NCBI RefSeq assembly: GCF_017315725.1
Contig: NZ_JAFLRG010000002.1
Coordinates: 930,001-994,000, forward strand
DNA length: 64,000 bases
Source: Trinickia acidisoli
Lineage (GTDB): Bacteria; Pseudomonadota; Gammaproteobacteria; Burkholderiales; Burkholderiaceae
Direction: 5' to 3'
Shown: positions 27,192 through 37,027 of the stretch, in pieces
How the letters are laid out: each line of letters opens with the position of its first letter
How positions within the stretch are numbered: position 1 is the stretch's first letter
Made by a program: the position numbers and the translations under genes
The notes under the pieces: generated by a model
What the model was told of the DNA's origin: nothing
The model's database searches: none
Seen by the model: only the letters and a program-made list of their open reading frames with translations

Positions 27192-30100
27192 ACATCTCGG
27201 CCATCTTCATCCGGCGGCCCGTCGCGACCACGCTGCTTGCGATCGCGATTGCGCTGTCGGGTGTGCTGGCCTATTTCCGTCTGCCCGTCGCGCCGCTGCC
27301 CAACATCGCTTATCCGGTCGTCGTCGTGCAGGCGAACATGGCGGGCGGTAGCCCCGAAATCATGGCATCCACGGTGGCCGAGCCGCTCGAGCGGCGCCTC
27401 GGCACCATCGCGGGCGTGAACCAGTTGACGTCGATCAGCTATACGAGCTCGTCGATGATCATCGTCGTGTTCGACTTGAATCGCGACATCAACGGCGCCT
27501 CGCGCGACGTCGAAGCGGCGATCCAGGCCGCGCGTGCCGACTTGCCGACGACGCTGCGCAGCAACCCGTCTTACCGCCAATACAATCCGGCCGACGCGCC
27601 CGTGATGGTGCTCGCGCTCACCTCCGATACGCTCACCACGGCCCAGCTCTACGATTCCGCCGATTCGGTGATTCAGCAGCAGCTCTCGCAGATTTCGGGT
27701 GTCGGGCAGATCACGCTGGGCGGCGGCGCATTGCCGTCGGTGCGAGTCGAATTGCAACCGGGCAAGCTCACGAGCTACGGCATCGGCCTCGAAGACGTGC
27801 GCGCGGCGATCGCGGCGGCCAATGCGGACAGCGCCAAGGGCCACATCGACCAGGGCGACCAGCGCTACGAGATCCTGTCTAACGATCAGATCAGCACGGC
27901 CGCGCCCTACAAGGATCTGATCGTCGCCTACCGCAACGACGCACCCGTCAAGTTGCGCGACGTGGCCGAGGTCATCGATTCGAACGAAAACATCCGCAAT
28001 GCGGGGCTGTACAACGGAAAGTCCGCCGTGCTCGTGATCGTCTATCCGATGCCGGGCGGCAACGTGGTCAAGACGGTCGAGCAAATCCGCTCGCGCTTGC
28101 CGATCATCGAGGCGGCGCTGCCGAGCAGCATCCACGTCGGCATTGCGATCGACCATTCGCAGTCGGTGAAGGCGTCCGTCGACGATACCGAACGCACGCT
28201 GTTCATCGCCGTGCTGCTCGTGATCGGCGTGGTGTTCATCTTCCTGCTGTCGCCGCGCGCCACCCTGATTCCGGCCACCGCGCTGCCGTTATCGATCGTC
28301 GGCACGTTCGGGCCGATGTACCTGCTCGGCTACAGCATCGACAATCTCTCGCTGATGGCGTTGACGATCGGCACCGGCTTCGTCGTCGACGACGCCGTGG
28401 TGGTGCTCGAAAACATCGTGCGTCACGTGGAGGCGGGCATGCCGCCGCGCGAGGCGGCGTTGCAAGGCAGCGCCGAAGTCAGCTTCACGGTGATTTCCAT
28501 GAGCTTGTCGCTGATCGCGGTGTTCCTGCCGATCATGCTGATGCCGGGCATCCTCGGCCTGCTGTTTCATGAGTTCGCGATGACGCTGTCGATCGCGATC
28601 CTGATCTCGCTCGTGATTTCGCTGACGGTCACGCCGACGATGTGTGCCTACGTGCTCACGCGCCAGAGCGTCGAGCATTCGAAGTCGCGCTGGGCGATGT
28701 GGATCGAAAGCCAATTCGACCGCTTCAAGAACATGTATTCACGCACGCTGCATGCCGTGCTCGACCATGCGCTATTGATCGGCCTCCTGCTGATCGGTTT
28801 GCTGGCGGCGAACGTGTTCCTGTTCCGGCTGCTGCCCGCGACGTTCTTCCCGGAGCAGGACACGGGCATCCTGATTGGCCAGATCATCGCCGACCAGAGC
28901 ATCTCGTTTCCTGCGATGAAGCAAAAGCTCGCGCAGTTGCAGGGCATCGTGCAGCAGGATCCAGCCGTGGCGGCCGTCGCCGGTTTCACGGGCGGCCGCG
29001 CGCTCAATACCGCGAACGTCTTCATCGAACTCAAGCCGCTCAGCGAGCGACATCTTTCCGCGACCGAAGTCGTCAACCGGTTGCGGCCGAAGCTCAATGC
29101 CGTATCTGGCGCTCGGCTCTTCCTTCAGGCACAGCAGGACTTGCGGATCGGCGGCAGGCAATCGGCGGCCGAGTACCAGTACACGCTGACGAGCGACGAT
29201 CCCGATGCGCTCTTCAAATGGGTGCCGAAGCTCGTCGCGGAGCTCGGCAAGTACCGCACGCAGATGACGGACGTGAACTCGGACCTGCAACAAAACGGCT
29301 TGCAGACCTATCTCAGCATCAGCCGCAGCACTGCGATGCGCTACAGCTTCGCGCCGAACCAGATCGACAACGTACTGTACGACGCGTTCGGTCAGCGTAC
29401 GGTCTCGACGATCTACAACGCGCTCAACCAGTACTTCGTGGTGATGGAGGTGGCGCCGCCTTACTGGCAATATCCGCAGACCCTCGACAACGTCTTCCTG
29501 AGCACGGCGGCCGGCAACGCGAGCGGCACGAACCAGACACAGATGCCCGGAGGCACCGTCTCGGCGGTCCGGCAAGCAGTAGCGGTGAGCGGCGCGCAAA
29601 GCGCCGCCGAGACGACGAACTCGCTGAACGCGAATGCCGAAGCGAACCAGCTCACGAACAGCATTTCGAACAGCAAGGGCGGCAGTTCGAGCGGCAGCGC
29701 CGACAGCACGGCGGCCGAAAGCATGGTGCCGCTGCCCGCGATGGTGACCTACGCCAGCAATCACACGGCAACGCAGGTGAACCACCAGAGCGGGCTCGTT
29801 GCCGCGACGGTCTCGTTCAACCTGCCGACGGGCGGCTCGCTCAGCGAGGCCAAGACGGCGATCGACAAGGCCGCGCTGGCGATCGGCATGCCCGCATCGA
29901 TCCACGGCGCGTTCGCCGGCGCCGCGCAAGCATTCGCGCAGTCGTTGTTCGCGATTCCTTTGCTGATCCTCGCTGCGCTGATCGTCGTCTACATCGTGCT
30001 CGGCGTCCTCTACGAAAACACGATCCACCCGCTCACGATTCTCTCGACACTGCCGTCGGCCGGCATCGGCGCAACGCTCGCGATGCTGATCTTCGGGACG

Positions 30101-30499
30101 CCGTTCTCGGTGATCGCGCTGATCGGGATCATCCTCTTGATCGGGATCGTGAAGAAGAACGGGATCATGATGGTCGACGTCGCGATCCAGTTGCAGCGCC
30201 AGCAAGGCATGGACGCGAAGCAAGCCATCCACGAAGCCGCCGTGATCCGGCTGCGGCCGATCATGATGACGACCGCGGCCGCCGTGCTCGGCGCGGCGCC
30301 GCTCGCGGTCGGCATCGGGCAGGGCGCTTCGCTGCGCCAGCCGCTTGGCGTGACGGTGATGGGTGGCTTGATCTTGAGCCAGGTCTTTACGCTGTACACG
30401 ACACCTGTGATCTACCTCTACCTCGACCGTCTGCGCGCGAGGCTCGTGAAGTGGAGCGCGCGGCTGCCGTGGAACCGCCGACCGGATACGAGTGCATGA
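27188..30499 (+). CDS. RND efflux inner-membrane permease, MdtC-like, pump 2
   Basis: 1103 residues from a GTG start that overlaps the preceding stop. The N-terminus MNISAIFIRRPVATTLLAIA, helix 4 GFVVDDAVVVLEN and helix 10 LIGIVKKNGIMMVDVA are typical. The second periplasmic domain is enlarged by about 70 residues of Ser/Asn/Gly/Ala-rich sequence (about residues 776-844). This is longer than the comparable insertion in the pump 1 MdtC-like protein and accounts for the unusual total length (RND proteins are usually 1020-1050). Its stop overlaps the ATG of the outer-membrane lipoprotein gene. Confidence 0.92.
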   Translation: MNISAIFIRRPVATTLLAIAIALSGVLAYFRLPVAPLPNIAYPVVVVQANMAGGSPEIMASTVAEPLERRLGTIAGVNQLTSISYTSSSMIIVVFDLNRDINGASRDVEAAIQAARADLPTTLRSNPSYRQYNPADAPVMVLALTSDTLTTAQLYDSADSVIQQQLSQISGVGQITLGGGALPSVRVELQPGKLTSYGIGLEDVRAAIAAANADSAKGHIDQGDQRYEILSNDQISTAAPYKDLIVAYRNDAPVKLRDVAEVIDSNENIRNAGLYNGKSAVLVIVYPMPGGNVVKTVEQIRSRLPIIEAALPSSIHVGIAIDHSQSVKASVDDTERTLFIAVLLVIGVVFIFLLSPRATLIPATALPLSIVGTFGPMYLLGYSIDNLSLMALTIGTGFVVDDAVVVLENIVRHVEAGMPPREAALQGSAEVSFTVISMSLSLIAVFLPIMLMPGILGLLFHEFAMTLSIAILISLVISLTVTPTMCAYVLTRQSVEHSKSRWAMWIESQFDRFKNMYSRTLHAVLDHALLIGLLLIGLLAANVFLFRLLPATFFPEQDTGILIGQIIADQSISFPAMKQKLAQLQGIVQQDPAVAAVAGFTGGRALNTANVFIELKPLSERHLSATEVVNRLRPKLNAVSGARLFLQAQQDLRIGGRQSAAEYQYTLTSDDPDALFKWVPKLVAELGKYRTQMTDVNSDLQQNGLQTYLSISRSTAMRYSFAPNQIDNVLYDAFGQRTVSTIYNALNQYFVVMEVAPPYWQYPQTLDNVFLSTAAGNASGTNQTQMPGGTVSAVRQAVAVSGAQSAAETTNSLNANAEANQLTNSISNSKGGSSSGSADSTAAESMVPLPAMVTYASNHTATQVNHQSGLVAATVSFNLPTGGSLSEAKTAIDKAALAIGMPASIHGAFAGAAQAFAQSLFAIPLLILAALIVVYIVLGVLYENTIHPLTILSTLPSAGIGATLAMLIFGTPFSVIALIGIILLIGIVKKNGIMMVDVAIQLQRQQGMDAKQAIHEAAVIRLRPIMMTTAAAVLGAAPLAVGIGQGASLRQPLGVTVMGGLILSQVFTLYTTPVIYLYLDRLRARLVKWSARLPWNRRPDTSA

Positions 30500-31974
30500 C
30501 GATGAAGACATTCTCCAAACCGCTGGCCGCCGTCATGATCTTGCTGCTCGGCGGCTGTATGGTGGGGCCCGACTATCGCAAGCCCCAAGTGGCCGTGCCC
30601 GCGCATTATCAAGAACTCGAAGGCTGGACCGAGGCCGAGCCCGACGCGGCGGCGGGGCCGAAGGGCGATTGGTGGACCGCGTTTCATGATCCGCTGCTGG
30701 ACGAGTTGGAACCGCTCGTTAGCGTGTCGAACCAGACCGTGCGTCAAGACTATGCGAACTACCAGCAGGCGCTCGCCGAGGTGCGTGTCGCGCGCAGCGC
30801 GCTGTTTCCGACACTAGGCGCGACCGGCTCCGTCACACGCGCGCGCACCTCGACGGGCAGCCTCGCTAGCGCGAGCAGCTCGCGGCTCGGCAACTTCCAG
30901 GCCGTGAACAACTCCGGCTCGCTCGAAGGCAGCGTGAGCTGGGCGCCGGACTTATGGGGCCTCGTGCGTCGCCAGATCGAAGAGAGCGCGGCCACCGCGC
31001 AGGCGAGCGAGGCGACGCTTGCGAACGCGACGCTCTCGGAGCAGATCGCGCTCGCCACGGCCGTCATCGATCTGCGCATCACCGACGCCAACATCGATCT
31101 TCTCCAACGCACGGTCGAGGCGTACACGGGATATCTGCGAGTCGTCGCCGATCAAGACAAAGCGGGCACCGTGCCGCCGTCCGATCTCATCACCGCGCGC
31201 ACCCAGCTCGACAACGCGCGAGCGAGCCTGATCGCGCTCGGCATCGCCCGCGCGCAGAACGCGCATGCGATTGCGGTGATCGTCGGCAAGAACCCCGAGG
31301 ATCTCACGATTGCGCACAGCCCGGCGCTGCCGATACTGCCGACGATTCCCACCGGCGTGCCGTCGACGCTCTTGGAGCGCCGCCCCGACATCGCCATTGC
31401 CGAGCGGCAAATGGCGTCGGCCAACGCGTCGATCGGCGTCGCGGTGGCGGCTTATTACCCGTCGATTTCGCTCTCGGCGCTCGACGGCTTCACTCAATCG
31501 CCGCTCAACGGCCTGCTGCGGATCGGCAACTACGTGTGGTCGCTCGGCGGCAGCGCCACCGAGACGATCTTCGACGGCGGCGAACGCAACGCCGAAGTCG
31601 CCGCCGCGAAGGCCGCTTACGATGCCGCCGTCGCCAACTATCGCGGCGCTGTGCTCACGGCGTTCCAGAACATCGAGAACGACCTGGCCGGGCTACGTAT
31701 CCTGGCACAACAGGCCGATGCGCTGGCCGCCGCCGTGCGCGACGCGACGCGCGGCACCGAAATCGCGCTCAACGAATATCAGGCAGGCACCGTCGACTAC
31801 ACGACAGTCGCGACCGCGCAGACGACGCAACTCACCGACGAGCAAAGCGCGTTGAATGTCCAGCAACAGCGGCTTCTCGATGCGGCGTCGTTGATTGGCG
31901 ATTTGGGGGGAGGGTGGTCGGCGGATACGCTGCATGATCCGCGGCGGCAGCCGCAGCGTGCATGGGTGCCGTGA
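30496..31974 (+). CDS. RND efflux outer-membrane lipoprotein (NodT/OprM type), pump 2
   Basis: 492 residues. A signal sequence ends at lipobox LLLGGC (Cys21), followed by MVGPDYRKP. The two OEP repeats contain SWAPDLWGLVRRQIEES, LLERRPDIAIAERQMASANA and a closing LGGGW. ATG 30496 overlaps the permease stop (ATGA); ATG 30502 is an alternative. It completes the second tripartite pump, whose gene order (adaptor, two permeases, channel) is identical to pump 1. It is followed by 114 bases before the next, converging gene. Confidence 0.92.
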   Translation: MTMKTFSKPLAAVMILLLGGCMVGPDYRKPQVAVPAHYQELEGWTEAEPDAAAGPKGDWWTAFHDPLLDELEPLVSVSNQTVRQDYANYQQALAEVRVARSALFPTLGATGSVTRARTSTGSLASASSSRLGNFQAVNNSGSLEGSVSWAPDLWGLVRRQIEESAATAQASEATLANATLSEQIALATAVIDLRITDANIDLLQRTVEAYTGYLRVVADQDKAGTVPPSDLITARTQLDNARASLIALGIARAQNAHAIAVIVGKNPEDLTIAHSPALPILPTIPTGVPSTLLERRPDIAIAERQMASANASIGVAVAAYYPSISLSALDGFTQSPLNGLLRIGNYVWSLGGSATETIFDGGERNAEVAAAKAAYDAAVANYRGAVLTAFQNIENDLAGLRILAQQADALAAAVRDATRGTEIALNEYQAGTVDYTTVATAQTTQLTDEQSALNVQQQRLLDAASLIGDLGGGWSADTLHDPRRQPQRAWVP

Positions 31975-32088
31975 TAACAACACGCGTGAACGGAGCGGTG
32001 GCGCGACCGAACGCATTGATATTCGGTCGCGGCAGATCTCAATTTGCAGATTGGTCGACGGCACGTCGTGAGAACGAATACACGCCGT

Positions 32089-32844
32089 TTACAGCCAGGA
32101 AAACAATTTGTCGATAATGGATTGGTGATCGGCAGGCGGCATCGGTGAAACATAGTCTGTATCGACTTCCTCTTCGCTAGCCCAATTGCGGTCGTACTGA
32201 GCAGTCAATTGGTTCGGATCGGCGAACGAACCATCCGGCTTGAGACCGCCTGCAGAAATCATCAATTCGTCGTCGTTGACGTAGGGATTGACTGGATCGG
32301 AACCCGGTTTGGACGGCATGGAGATGACGACGCCGAGCCCCGTACTGCTGCCGTCAAGATTGTAGCCGTTGAGGTTGTACGCGACATCCACCGAGATGGC
32401 GGGCGTATTCACAGTGCCGCATTGCAGCGTCACCTCTTGCTGGGGACCTTGAGTGAAATAGTCGTCGGGATCTGGGGCGAGGTCCTCGGAATGAAGGCCA
32501 CCCTGATTGACGATGTTGCCGTCGACATATGAAAACGTCGCTGCGCGTGTTTTTCCGGTATTCGGGTCGACGCGAGGCTTGCCCGTACTCGGGTCGTATG
32601 CAGTCACGGTAACGGTATCGTTCGCATGGTCGACGACGACCGAACCGACCGTTTGATTCTGATTGTTCTCGAGCGTTGCGGTTGCCGTCACGCCGTGTCC
32701 GTCGACGCCCCAGACGAGATGAGCATTGCCGGCTGTGATTCCCGAATCGGCCTTCTTCGCGGGCGGCGGGTTATGTTGCGGCGGCGTCGAATCGGGAATA
32801 TAGCCAATCCGTGCATGGATCGGAGCAGTACCTGTGGGATACAC
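32089..32844 (-). CDS. Unrecognised 251-residue protein
   Basis: The frame is open to 33132, but GTG 32844 with AGGAG seven bases upstream is the convincing start. I do not recognise the family. The protein begins VYPTGTAPIHARIGYIPDS and then has a Pro/Lys linker. A long stretch rich in Thr, Val, Asn, Asp and Gly (VVVDHANDTVTVTAYDPSTG) looks like all-beta sequence. An acidic C-terminus (EEEVDTDYVSPMPP) ends in a short hydrophobic tail, IIDKLFSWL. No signal peptide, membrane helix or catalytic motif is evident. I considered AidA/PixA proteins but could not match their motifs. Single gene with its own upstream region. Confidence 0.65.
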   Translation of the reverse strand: MYPTGTAPIHARIGYIPDSTPPQHNPPPAKKADSGITAGNAHLVWGVDGHGVTATATLENNQNQTVGSVVVDHANDTVTVTAYDPSTGKPRVDPNTGKTRAATFSYVDGNIVNQGGLHSEDLAPDPDDYFTQGPQQEVTLQCGTVNTPAISVDVAYNLNGYNLDGSSTGLGVVISMPSKPGSDPVNPYVNDDELMISAGGLKPDGSFADPNQLTAQYDRNWASEEEVDTDYVSPMPPADHQSIIDKLFSWL

Positions 32845-33163
32845 GTTAGTTCTCCTAAGTAAATACCGAAAACCCGAGCGCGAAACGGCGAACCACGGTT
32901 GCCGCTCGCAACGTGCATCATCCCAATTGCCTCGAACGCGGTGCACGTATTGATGGGCCGGAATTATGTGCGACGCCCCACGCGTTCGAAGGGCTTCGTT
33001 CCGTAGTCCGCGCCATGACAATTCGATGAAACCCTTCGCAAACTGCGAACCCGGGTCGTTACTTACGAGAGTTAGTAGCACTTGCAACGTCGGTGTAAGT
33101 AGCAAGCGCCCCATAGACAATCGGATGCCCACGTGACGACAACAATCGAAGGAGGCTCAACCG
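32845..33163 (-). other. Gene-free region upstream of the 251-residue protein
   Basis: 319 bases between the end of the FAD/Fe-S oxidoreductase gene and the GTG start at 32844. The open frame continues through it, but the residues are Arg-rich and look non-coding. It contains an inverted TTCGC-AAACT-GCGAA near 33035. I found no lux box or PIP spacing. It presumably carries the promoter of the downstream gene. Confidence 0.4.
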
Positions 33164-36100
33164 CTAAGCAATCAAAGCACGCTCCAAGACCCTGGCCACG
33201 TGGACCGCTTCTGTTTGAGCGCCGTCCTTGATTTGATGCCTACAACTGGTACCGTCCGCGACGACGATCGCGCCATCGGGACGTTTGCGCACCGCCGGCA
33301 GCAATGACAATTCCGCCATCGCCTGCGAGGTTGAGAAATGCTCCGCCTCGTAACCGAAGCTGCCTGCCATTCCGCAGCACGACGATTCGATGGGGGAGAC
33401 ATTGAGCTCCGGAATCCAACGAAGGACCGTCTGCACGGGGGCAAACGCATCGAAGGCCTTCTGATGGCAATGCCCGTGCACGAGTGCCTCCGATACATCG
33501 AGCGCGCGTAGAGGCAGCCTCAATCGTCCCGCTTCGTGCTCGTGCACGAGGAATTCTTCGAATAGATAAGCCTGACTGGCCAATCGCTTTGCGTCATCGC
33601 CATAGCCGTAGGTCAGAAACTCGTCACGCATTGAAAGCAAGCAGGAAGGCTCGAGTCCGACGACGGCGACACCCCGCTCGAGATAGGGCCGCAACGCATC
33701 CAGCGTGCGGCGTGCCTCCGCCTTGGCTGCGTCGACAAGACCTGCAGCGAGGAACGTGCGGCCGCAACACAAGGGGCGCTCGCCCGCCCGAGTATTGAAG
33801 CGAACGGTGTAGCCGGCAGCCTCGAGGACGGCCTGAGCCGCGCGTGCGTTCTCTGGCTCGTAATAGTTGCTGAATGTGTCGACAAAGAGCAGAACTTCCC
33901 GAGAGGAAGATTCGATGTCGGAAGAAGAGAACTGAACACGCGACAGGAATGGCCGCGAAAATTTCGGCAACGTCCGCTGCGATGCCAGCCCGATCCATCG
34001 TTTCACTGCGGGCGCGATATATGGCACCTTCTCCGCAACCGTCAACGCGCGGCGCACGCGTGCAGCCCACGGCGCATAACGCGGCAGATAGGCAATCAGT
34101 CGCTCGCGCAGGGTCGATCCGTGCTTCATGTTCCAGGCATGGCGTGCTTCGATCTTGAAGCGCGCCATGTCGATTCCGGTCGGGCAATCGCGCTTGCATC
34201 CCTTGCAGGACACGCAAAGATCCAGCGCCGCCTTGACGTCGTCGCCGGCAAGGCCGTCTCGACCGAGTTGTCCTGTCACCGCAAGGCGCAACGTATTGGC
34301 GCGGCCGCGCGTGACGTGTTGTTCATCGCGCGTCACGCGATAGCTCGGACACATCGTGCCTGCATCGAACTTTCGACAATGGCCATTGTTGTTGCACATC
34401 TCCACGGCCGAGGCGAGGCCATGCGTGGCGTCGGCGCCGGTACCGGGATCGGTCTGCTTGCCGGTCAATGGATCGCGGTTGACGTTCCACGCGGACCAAT
34501 CGAGTGCGGGCTGTAGCGGCAGGGCCGCGTAGCCGGGCGCGAAGCGGAAATGCTCGCGCGCGTCCATGCGCGGCGGGTCGATGATCTTGTTCGGGTTGAA
34601 GCGGTTGTCTGGATCGAAGAGAGCTTTGATCTCCGCAAAGGCCGCGTTGATGCGAGGGCCATATTGCCAGGCCACCCATTCGCCGCGGCAAAGGCCATCG
34701 CCGTGCTCACCGGAGTAGGCCCCCTTGTATTCCCGCACGAGCGCGGCGGCCTCGTCCGCGATCTCGCGCATATGCGTTGCCCCGTCTCGCCGCATGTCGA
34801 GAATGGGGCGCACGTGTAGCGTCCCGACGCTGGCATGCGCATACCACGTGCCCTCGGTCCCGTGTTTGTGGAAGACATCGGTCAATCGACGCGTGTATTC
34901 GGCCAAATTTTCCAGCGGTACTGCGCAATCTTCAATGAAGGACACCGGTTTGCCGTCGCCTTTCATGCTCATCATGATGTTCAAGCCGGCCTTGCGGACA
35001 TCCCACAGCGCTTTCTGAGCATTGGCCTCGGGCATCTTCACTACGCTGCCGGGAAAACCCAAATCGGCCATGAGCTCTGCAAGGCGATCAAGTTGACTGA
35101 GTTGGATGTCGCGCGACTCTCCGGCAAACTCAACGAGCAATATCGCGTCGGGTTGCCCCACCAAAGCCTGCTCGATGACAGGGCGGAACGCGGGATTCTC
35201 CATCGAAAGGTCGATCATGGTCCGATCGACCAGTTCCACTGCCGTCGGCTTGAGCGCGACGATGTGTTGCGTCATCTCCATCGCTTGGTAGAAGGTCGGA
35301 AAATTCACGACCCCTAAAACCTTATGTGCCGGCAGCGGCGCAAGCTTGAGCGTAATCCGACGGCTGTAGGCAAGCGTGCCTTCGGAGCCCACGAGGATAT
35401 GAGAAAGATTGGCGTGGCCGTCGTCGGAATACGCGCGCGGGTTCTGGCATTCGAAAAGGTCGATGTTGTACCCCGCCACTCGGCGCAGCACCTTCGGCAC
35501 CCGTTCGACGATCTCGTCGCGCTCGCGCCGTGCGATGCGCTCGAGGCCTAGTAAAATGTCGCGCGTACGATCGCCCTCTATCGAATGCGCCAGCGAGCCG
35601 AAATGGCATTCGCTGCCGTCAGCGAGCACCGCATCGATCGCGAGAACGTTGTGCACCATATTCCCGTATTCGATCGATCGAGAGCCGCACGAATTGTTGC
35701 CGGCCATGCCCCCGATCGTGCACTGTGCGCCCGTCGATACGTCCACCGGAAACCACAGCCCGTGCGGCTTGAGCCAGGCGTTCAAGTGATCGAGCACGAT
35801 ACCGGGCTCGACGGTCACGGTGCGCGCATCGGCATCGAAATCGACGATCCGATTGAGCCATTTGCTATTGTCGATCACGAGCGCTTCGCCGACCGTCTGT
35901 CCGCACTGGCTGGTACCCGCCCCGCGAGCCAGGACCGGAATCTTCCGGTCGCGCGCGATATCGAGCGCCACGAGGAGATCGGCTTGATCGCGTGGCACGA
36001 CGACACCCAAAGGCATGATCTGATAAATGGATGCGTCCGTGGCATAGCGTCCACGGGTTGCACGATCGGCGTAGACGTCTCCGCGCAATTGCTTGCGAAG

Positions 36101-36187
36101 CTGCGAAAACAGCGGCGAGAGCGCGGCGCTGTGCGACGGCAAGAGACGTACGGGTTGCAACAATGGCGAAGAGACAGCGGAAGTCAT
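33164..36187 (-). CDS. FAD-linked oxidase fused to Fe-S and CCG domains (YdiJ/D-2-hydroxyacid dehydrogenase-like)
   Basis: 1007 residues. An FAD-binding PCMH domain fills about residues 45-275 (VLARGAGTSQCGQTVGEALV, GGMAGNNSCGSRSIEYG). An FAD-oxidase C-terminal domain follows to about 560. Cysteine clusters come next, including LCVSCKGCKRDCPTGIDMAR near residue 655. Two CCG-type elements (PLCCGRTF, SSCCGMAGSFGYE) lie in the last 200 residues. The architecture matches YdiJ-type dehydrogenases, acting on D-2-hydroxy acids such as D-lactate or D-2-hydroxyglutarate and passing electrons to the quinone pool. It is the distal gene of a minus-strand set with a keto-acid hydratase, MFS carrier and aminotransferase, suggesting 2-hydroxy/2-oxo acid catabolism. 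Confidence 0.88.
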   Translation of the reverse strand: MTSAVSSPLLQPVRLLPSHSAALSPLFSQLRKQLRGDVYADRATRGRYATDASIYQIMPLGVVVPRDQADLLVALDIARDRKIPVLARGAGTSQCGQTVGEALVIDNSKWLNRIVDFDADARTVTVEPGIVLDHLNAWLKPHGLWFPVDVSTGAQCTIGGMAGNNSCGSRSIEYGNMVHNVLAIDAVLADGSECHFGSLAHSIEGDRTRDILLGLERIARRERDEIVERVPKVLRRVAGYNIDLFECQNPRAYSDDGHANLSHILVGSEGTLAYSRRITLKLAPLPAHKVLGVVNFPTFYQAMEMTQHIVALKPTAVELVDRTMIDLSMENPAFRPVIEQALVGQPDAILLVEFAGESRDIQLSQLDRLAELMADLGFPGSVVKMPEANAQKALWDVRKAGLNIMMSMKGDGKPVSFIEDCAVPLENLAEYTRRLTDVFHKHGTEGTWYAHASVGTLHVRPILDMRRDGATHMREIADEAAALVREYKGAYSGEHGDGLCRGEWVAWQYGPRINAAFAEIKALFDPDNRFNPNKIIDPPRMDAREHFRFAPGYAALPLQPALDWSAWNVNRDPLTGKQTDPGTGADATHGLASAVEMCNNNGHCRKFDAGTMCPSYRVTRDEQHVTRGRANTLRLAVTGQLGRDGLAGDDVKAALDLCVSCKGCKRDCPTGIDMARFKIEARHAWNMKHGSTLRERLIAYLPRYAPWAARVRRALTVAEKVPYIAPAVKRWIGLASQRTLPKFSRPFLSRVQFSSSDIESSSREVLLFVDTFSNYYEPENARAAQAVLEAAGYTVRFNTRAGERPLCCGRTFLAAGLVDAAKAEARRTLDALRPYLERGVAVVGLEPSCLLSMRDEFLTYGYGDDAKRLASQAYLFEEFLVHEHEAGRLRLPLRALDVSEALVHGHCHQKAFDAFAPVQTVLRWIPELNVSPIESSCCGMAGSFGYEAEHFSTSQAMAELSLLPAVRKRPDGAIVVADGTSCRHQIKDGAQTEAVHVARVLERALIA

Positions 36188-36218
36188 GGCGGCGATGGAT
36201 ACGGAAAGAGATGACGTG

Positions 36219-36977
36219 TCAGATGAACGTGACGCTCACGGGAGGGAGCCCCGGGATGTGGCCGTTCGCCGAGCCCGCGTCCCCCGGAAAGTACATGCCG
36301 GTGTATGAGCCCGTGGTGACGATCGTGCCGGCGGGTAATGCCATTGCTCGCTGCGTTGCATGATTCACGAGCCGAGGCAGAAGGCGACGCGGGTCGCCCG
36401 CGGGATTGCACGCAGCGCCGCTGATGACGCTATGGCCGCCGAACGTGAACGACGGCTCCGGAGTTGCGAACGGAAAATCGGCGCGATAGGGTACCGTCTC
36501 GCCGACCACGAGCGCCCCGTGGTTCAACAGATCGGCAAGTTGCGCCGTGGGGGGGACCCCGGGCCATTCTCGATAGCGGCTGGCGACCACCTCGATGGCC
36601 GCGGCCATCTGTGCGATGCTGCCGAGCACGTCCTCATCGCTGTAGGCTGCAGGGCGCGGTTCGAAATCGCGCCCGAAGCGGAACGCGATCTCCAATTCGA
36701 GGCCGAGCGGTCGAAAAGCGCGGCGCGATAGCGTCGCGCCACTCTCTCGCAGGCAATCCTTCGGCAACGGCGAGCAACGGATCGCGTCATCCGGCGATTT
36801 TGCGCCGACCTTCCAGCCGCCGATCGCGGCGTTGCGTAGGCACAGCAGTTGATCCTGCACGGCATACGCGGCGTCGATATCGGCGGGAACGAGTTCGGCC
36901 GGCAAATCGCGGAATGCGATACCGTTCTCCCATCCGGCTGAGAGCAGGGCGGCCAGTTCGTGCGTGGTGTGAGTCAT
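36219..36977 (-). CDS. 2-keto-4-pentenoate hydratase-family protein
   Basis: 252 residues of the MhpD/HpcG branch of the fumarylacetoacetate-hydrolase superfamily. Visible family features are AAYAVQDQLL, GWKVGAKSPDD, the metal-binding ELEIAFRFGRDF (Glu-x-Glu) and IVTTGSYTGMYFPGDAG near the C-terminus. Such enzymes hydrate 2-hydroxypentadienoate or decarboxylate related oxo acids. ATG 36977 was chosen; the upstream extension is not conserved-looking. It starts 50 bases after the MFS gene and ends 31 bases before the FAD/Fe-S enzyme gene, so the three are likely one transcript. Confidence 0.85.
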   Translation of the reverse strand: MTHTTHELAALLSAGWENGIAFRDLPAELVPADIDAAYAVQDQLLCLRNAAIGGWKVGAKSPDDAIRCSPLPKDCLRESGATLSRRAFRPLGLELEIAFRFGRDFEPRPAAYSDEDVLGSIAQMAAAIEVVASRYREWPGVPPTAQLADLLNHGALVVGETVPYRADFPFATPEPSFTFGGHSVISGAACNPAGDPRRLLPRLVNHATQRAMALPAGTIVTTGSYTGMYFPGDAGSANGHIPGLPPVSVTFI

Positions 36978-37027
36978 TGGATTCAAGAATTGATGAGCAC
37001 TGCCGGTTGGGCAGCGCAATGTTGGGC

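Noticed and set aside
28642..30495. Long upstream extension of the outer-membrane lipoprotein frame
   Set aside because: Lies wholly inside the MdtC-like permease gene in another frame; the lipobox and ATGA overlap fix the true start at 30496.
32089..32844. AidA/PixA inclusion-body protein
   Set aside because: Size and isolation are suggestive but the characteristic family motifs could not be found.
36219..36977. Fumarylacetoacetase proper
   Set aside because: Length and the MhpD-type QDQLL and GSYTGMY segments fit hydratases of the superfamily better.
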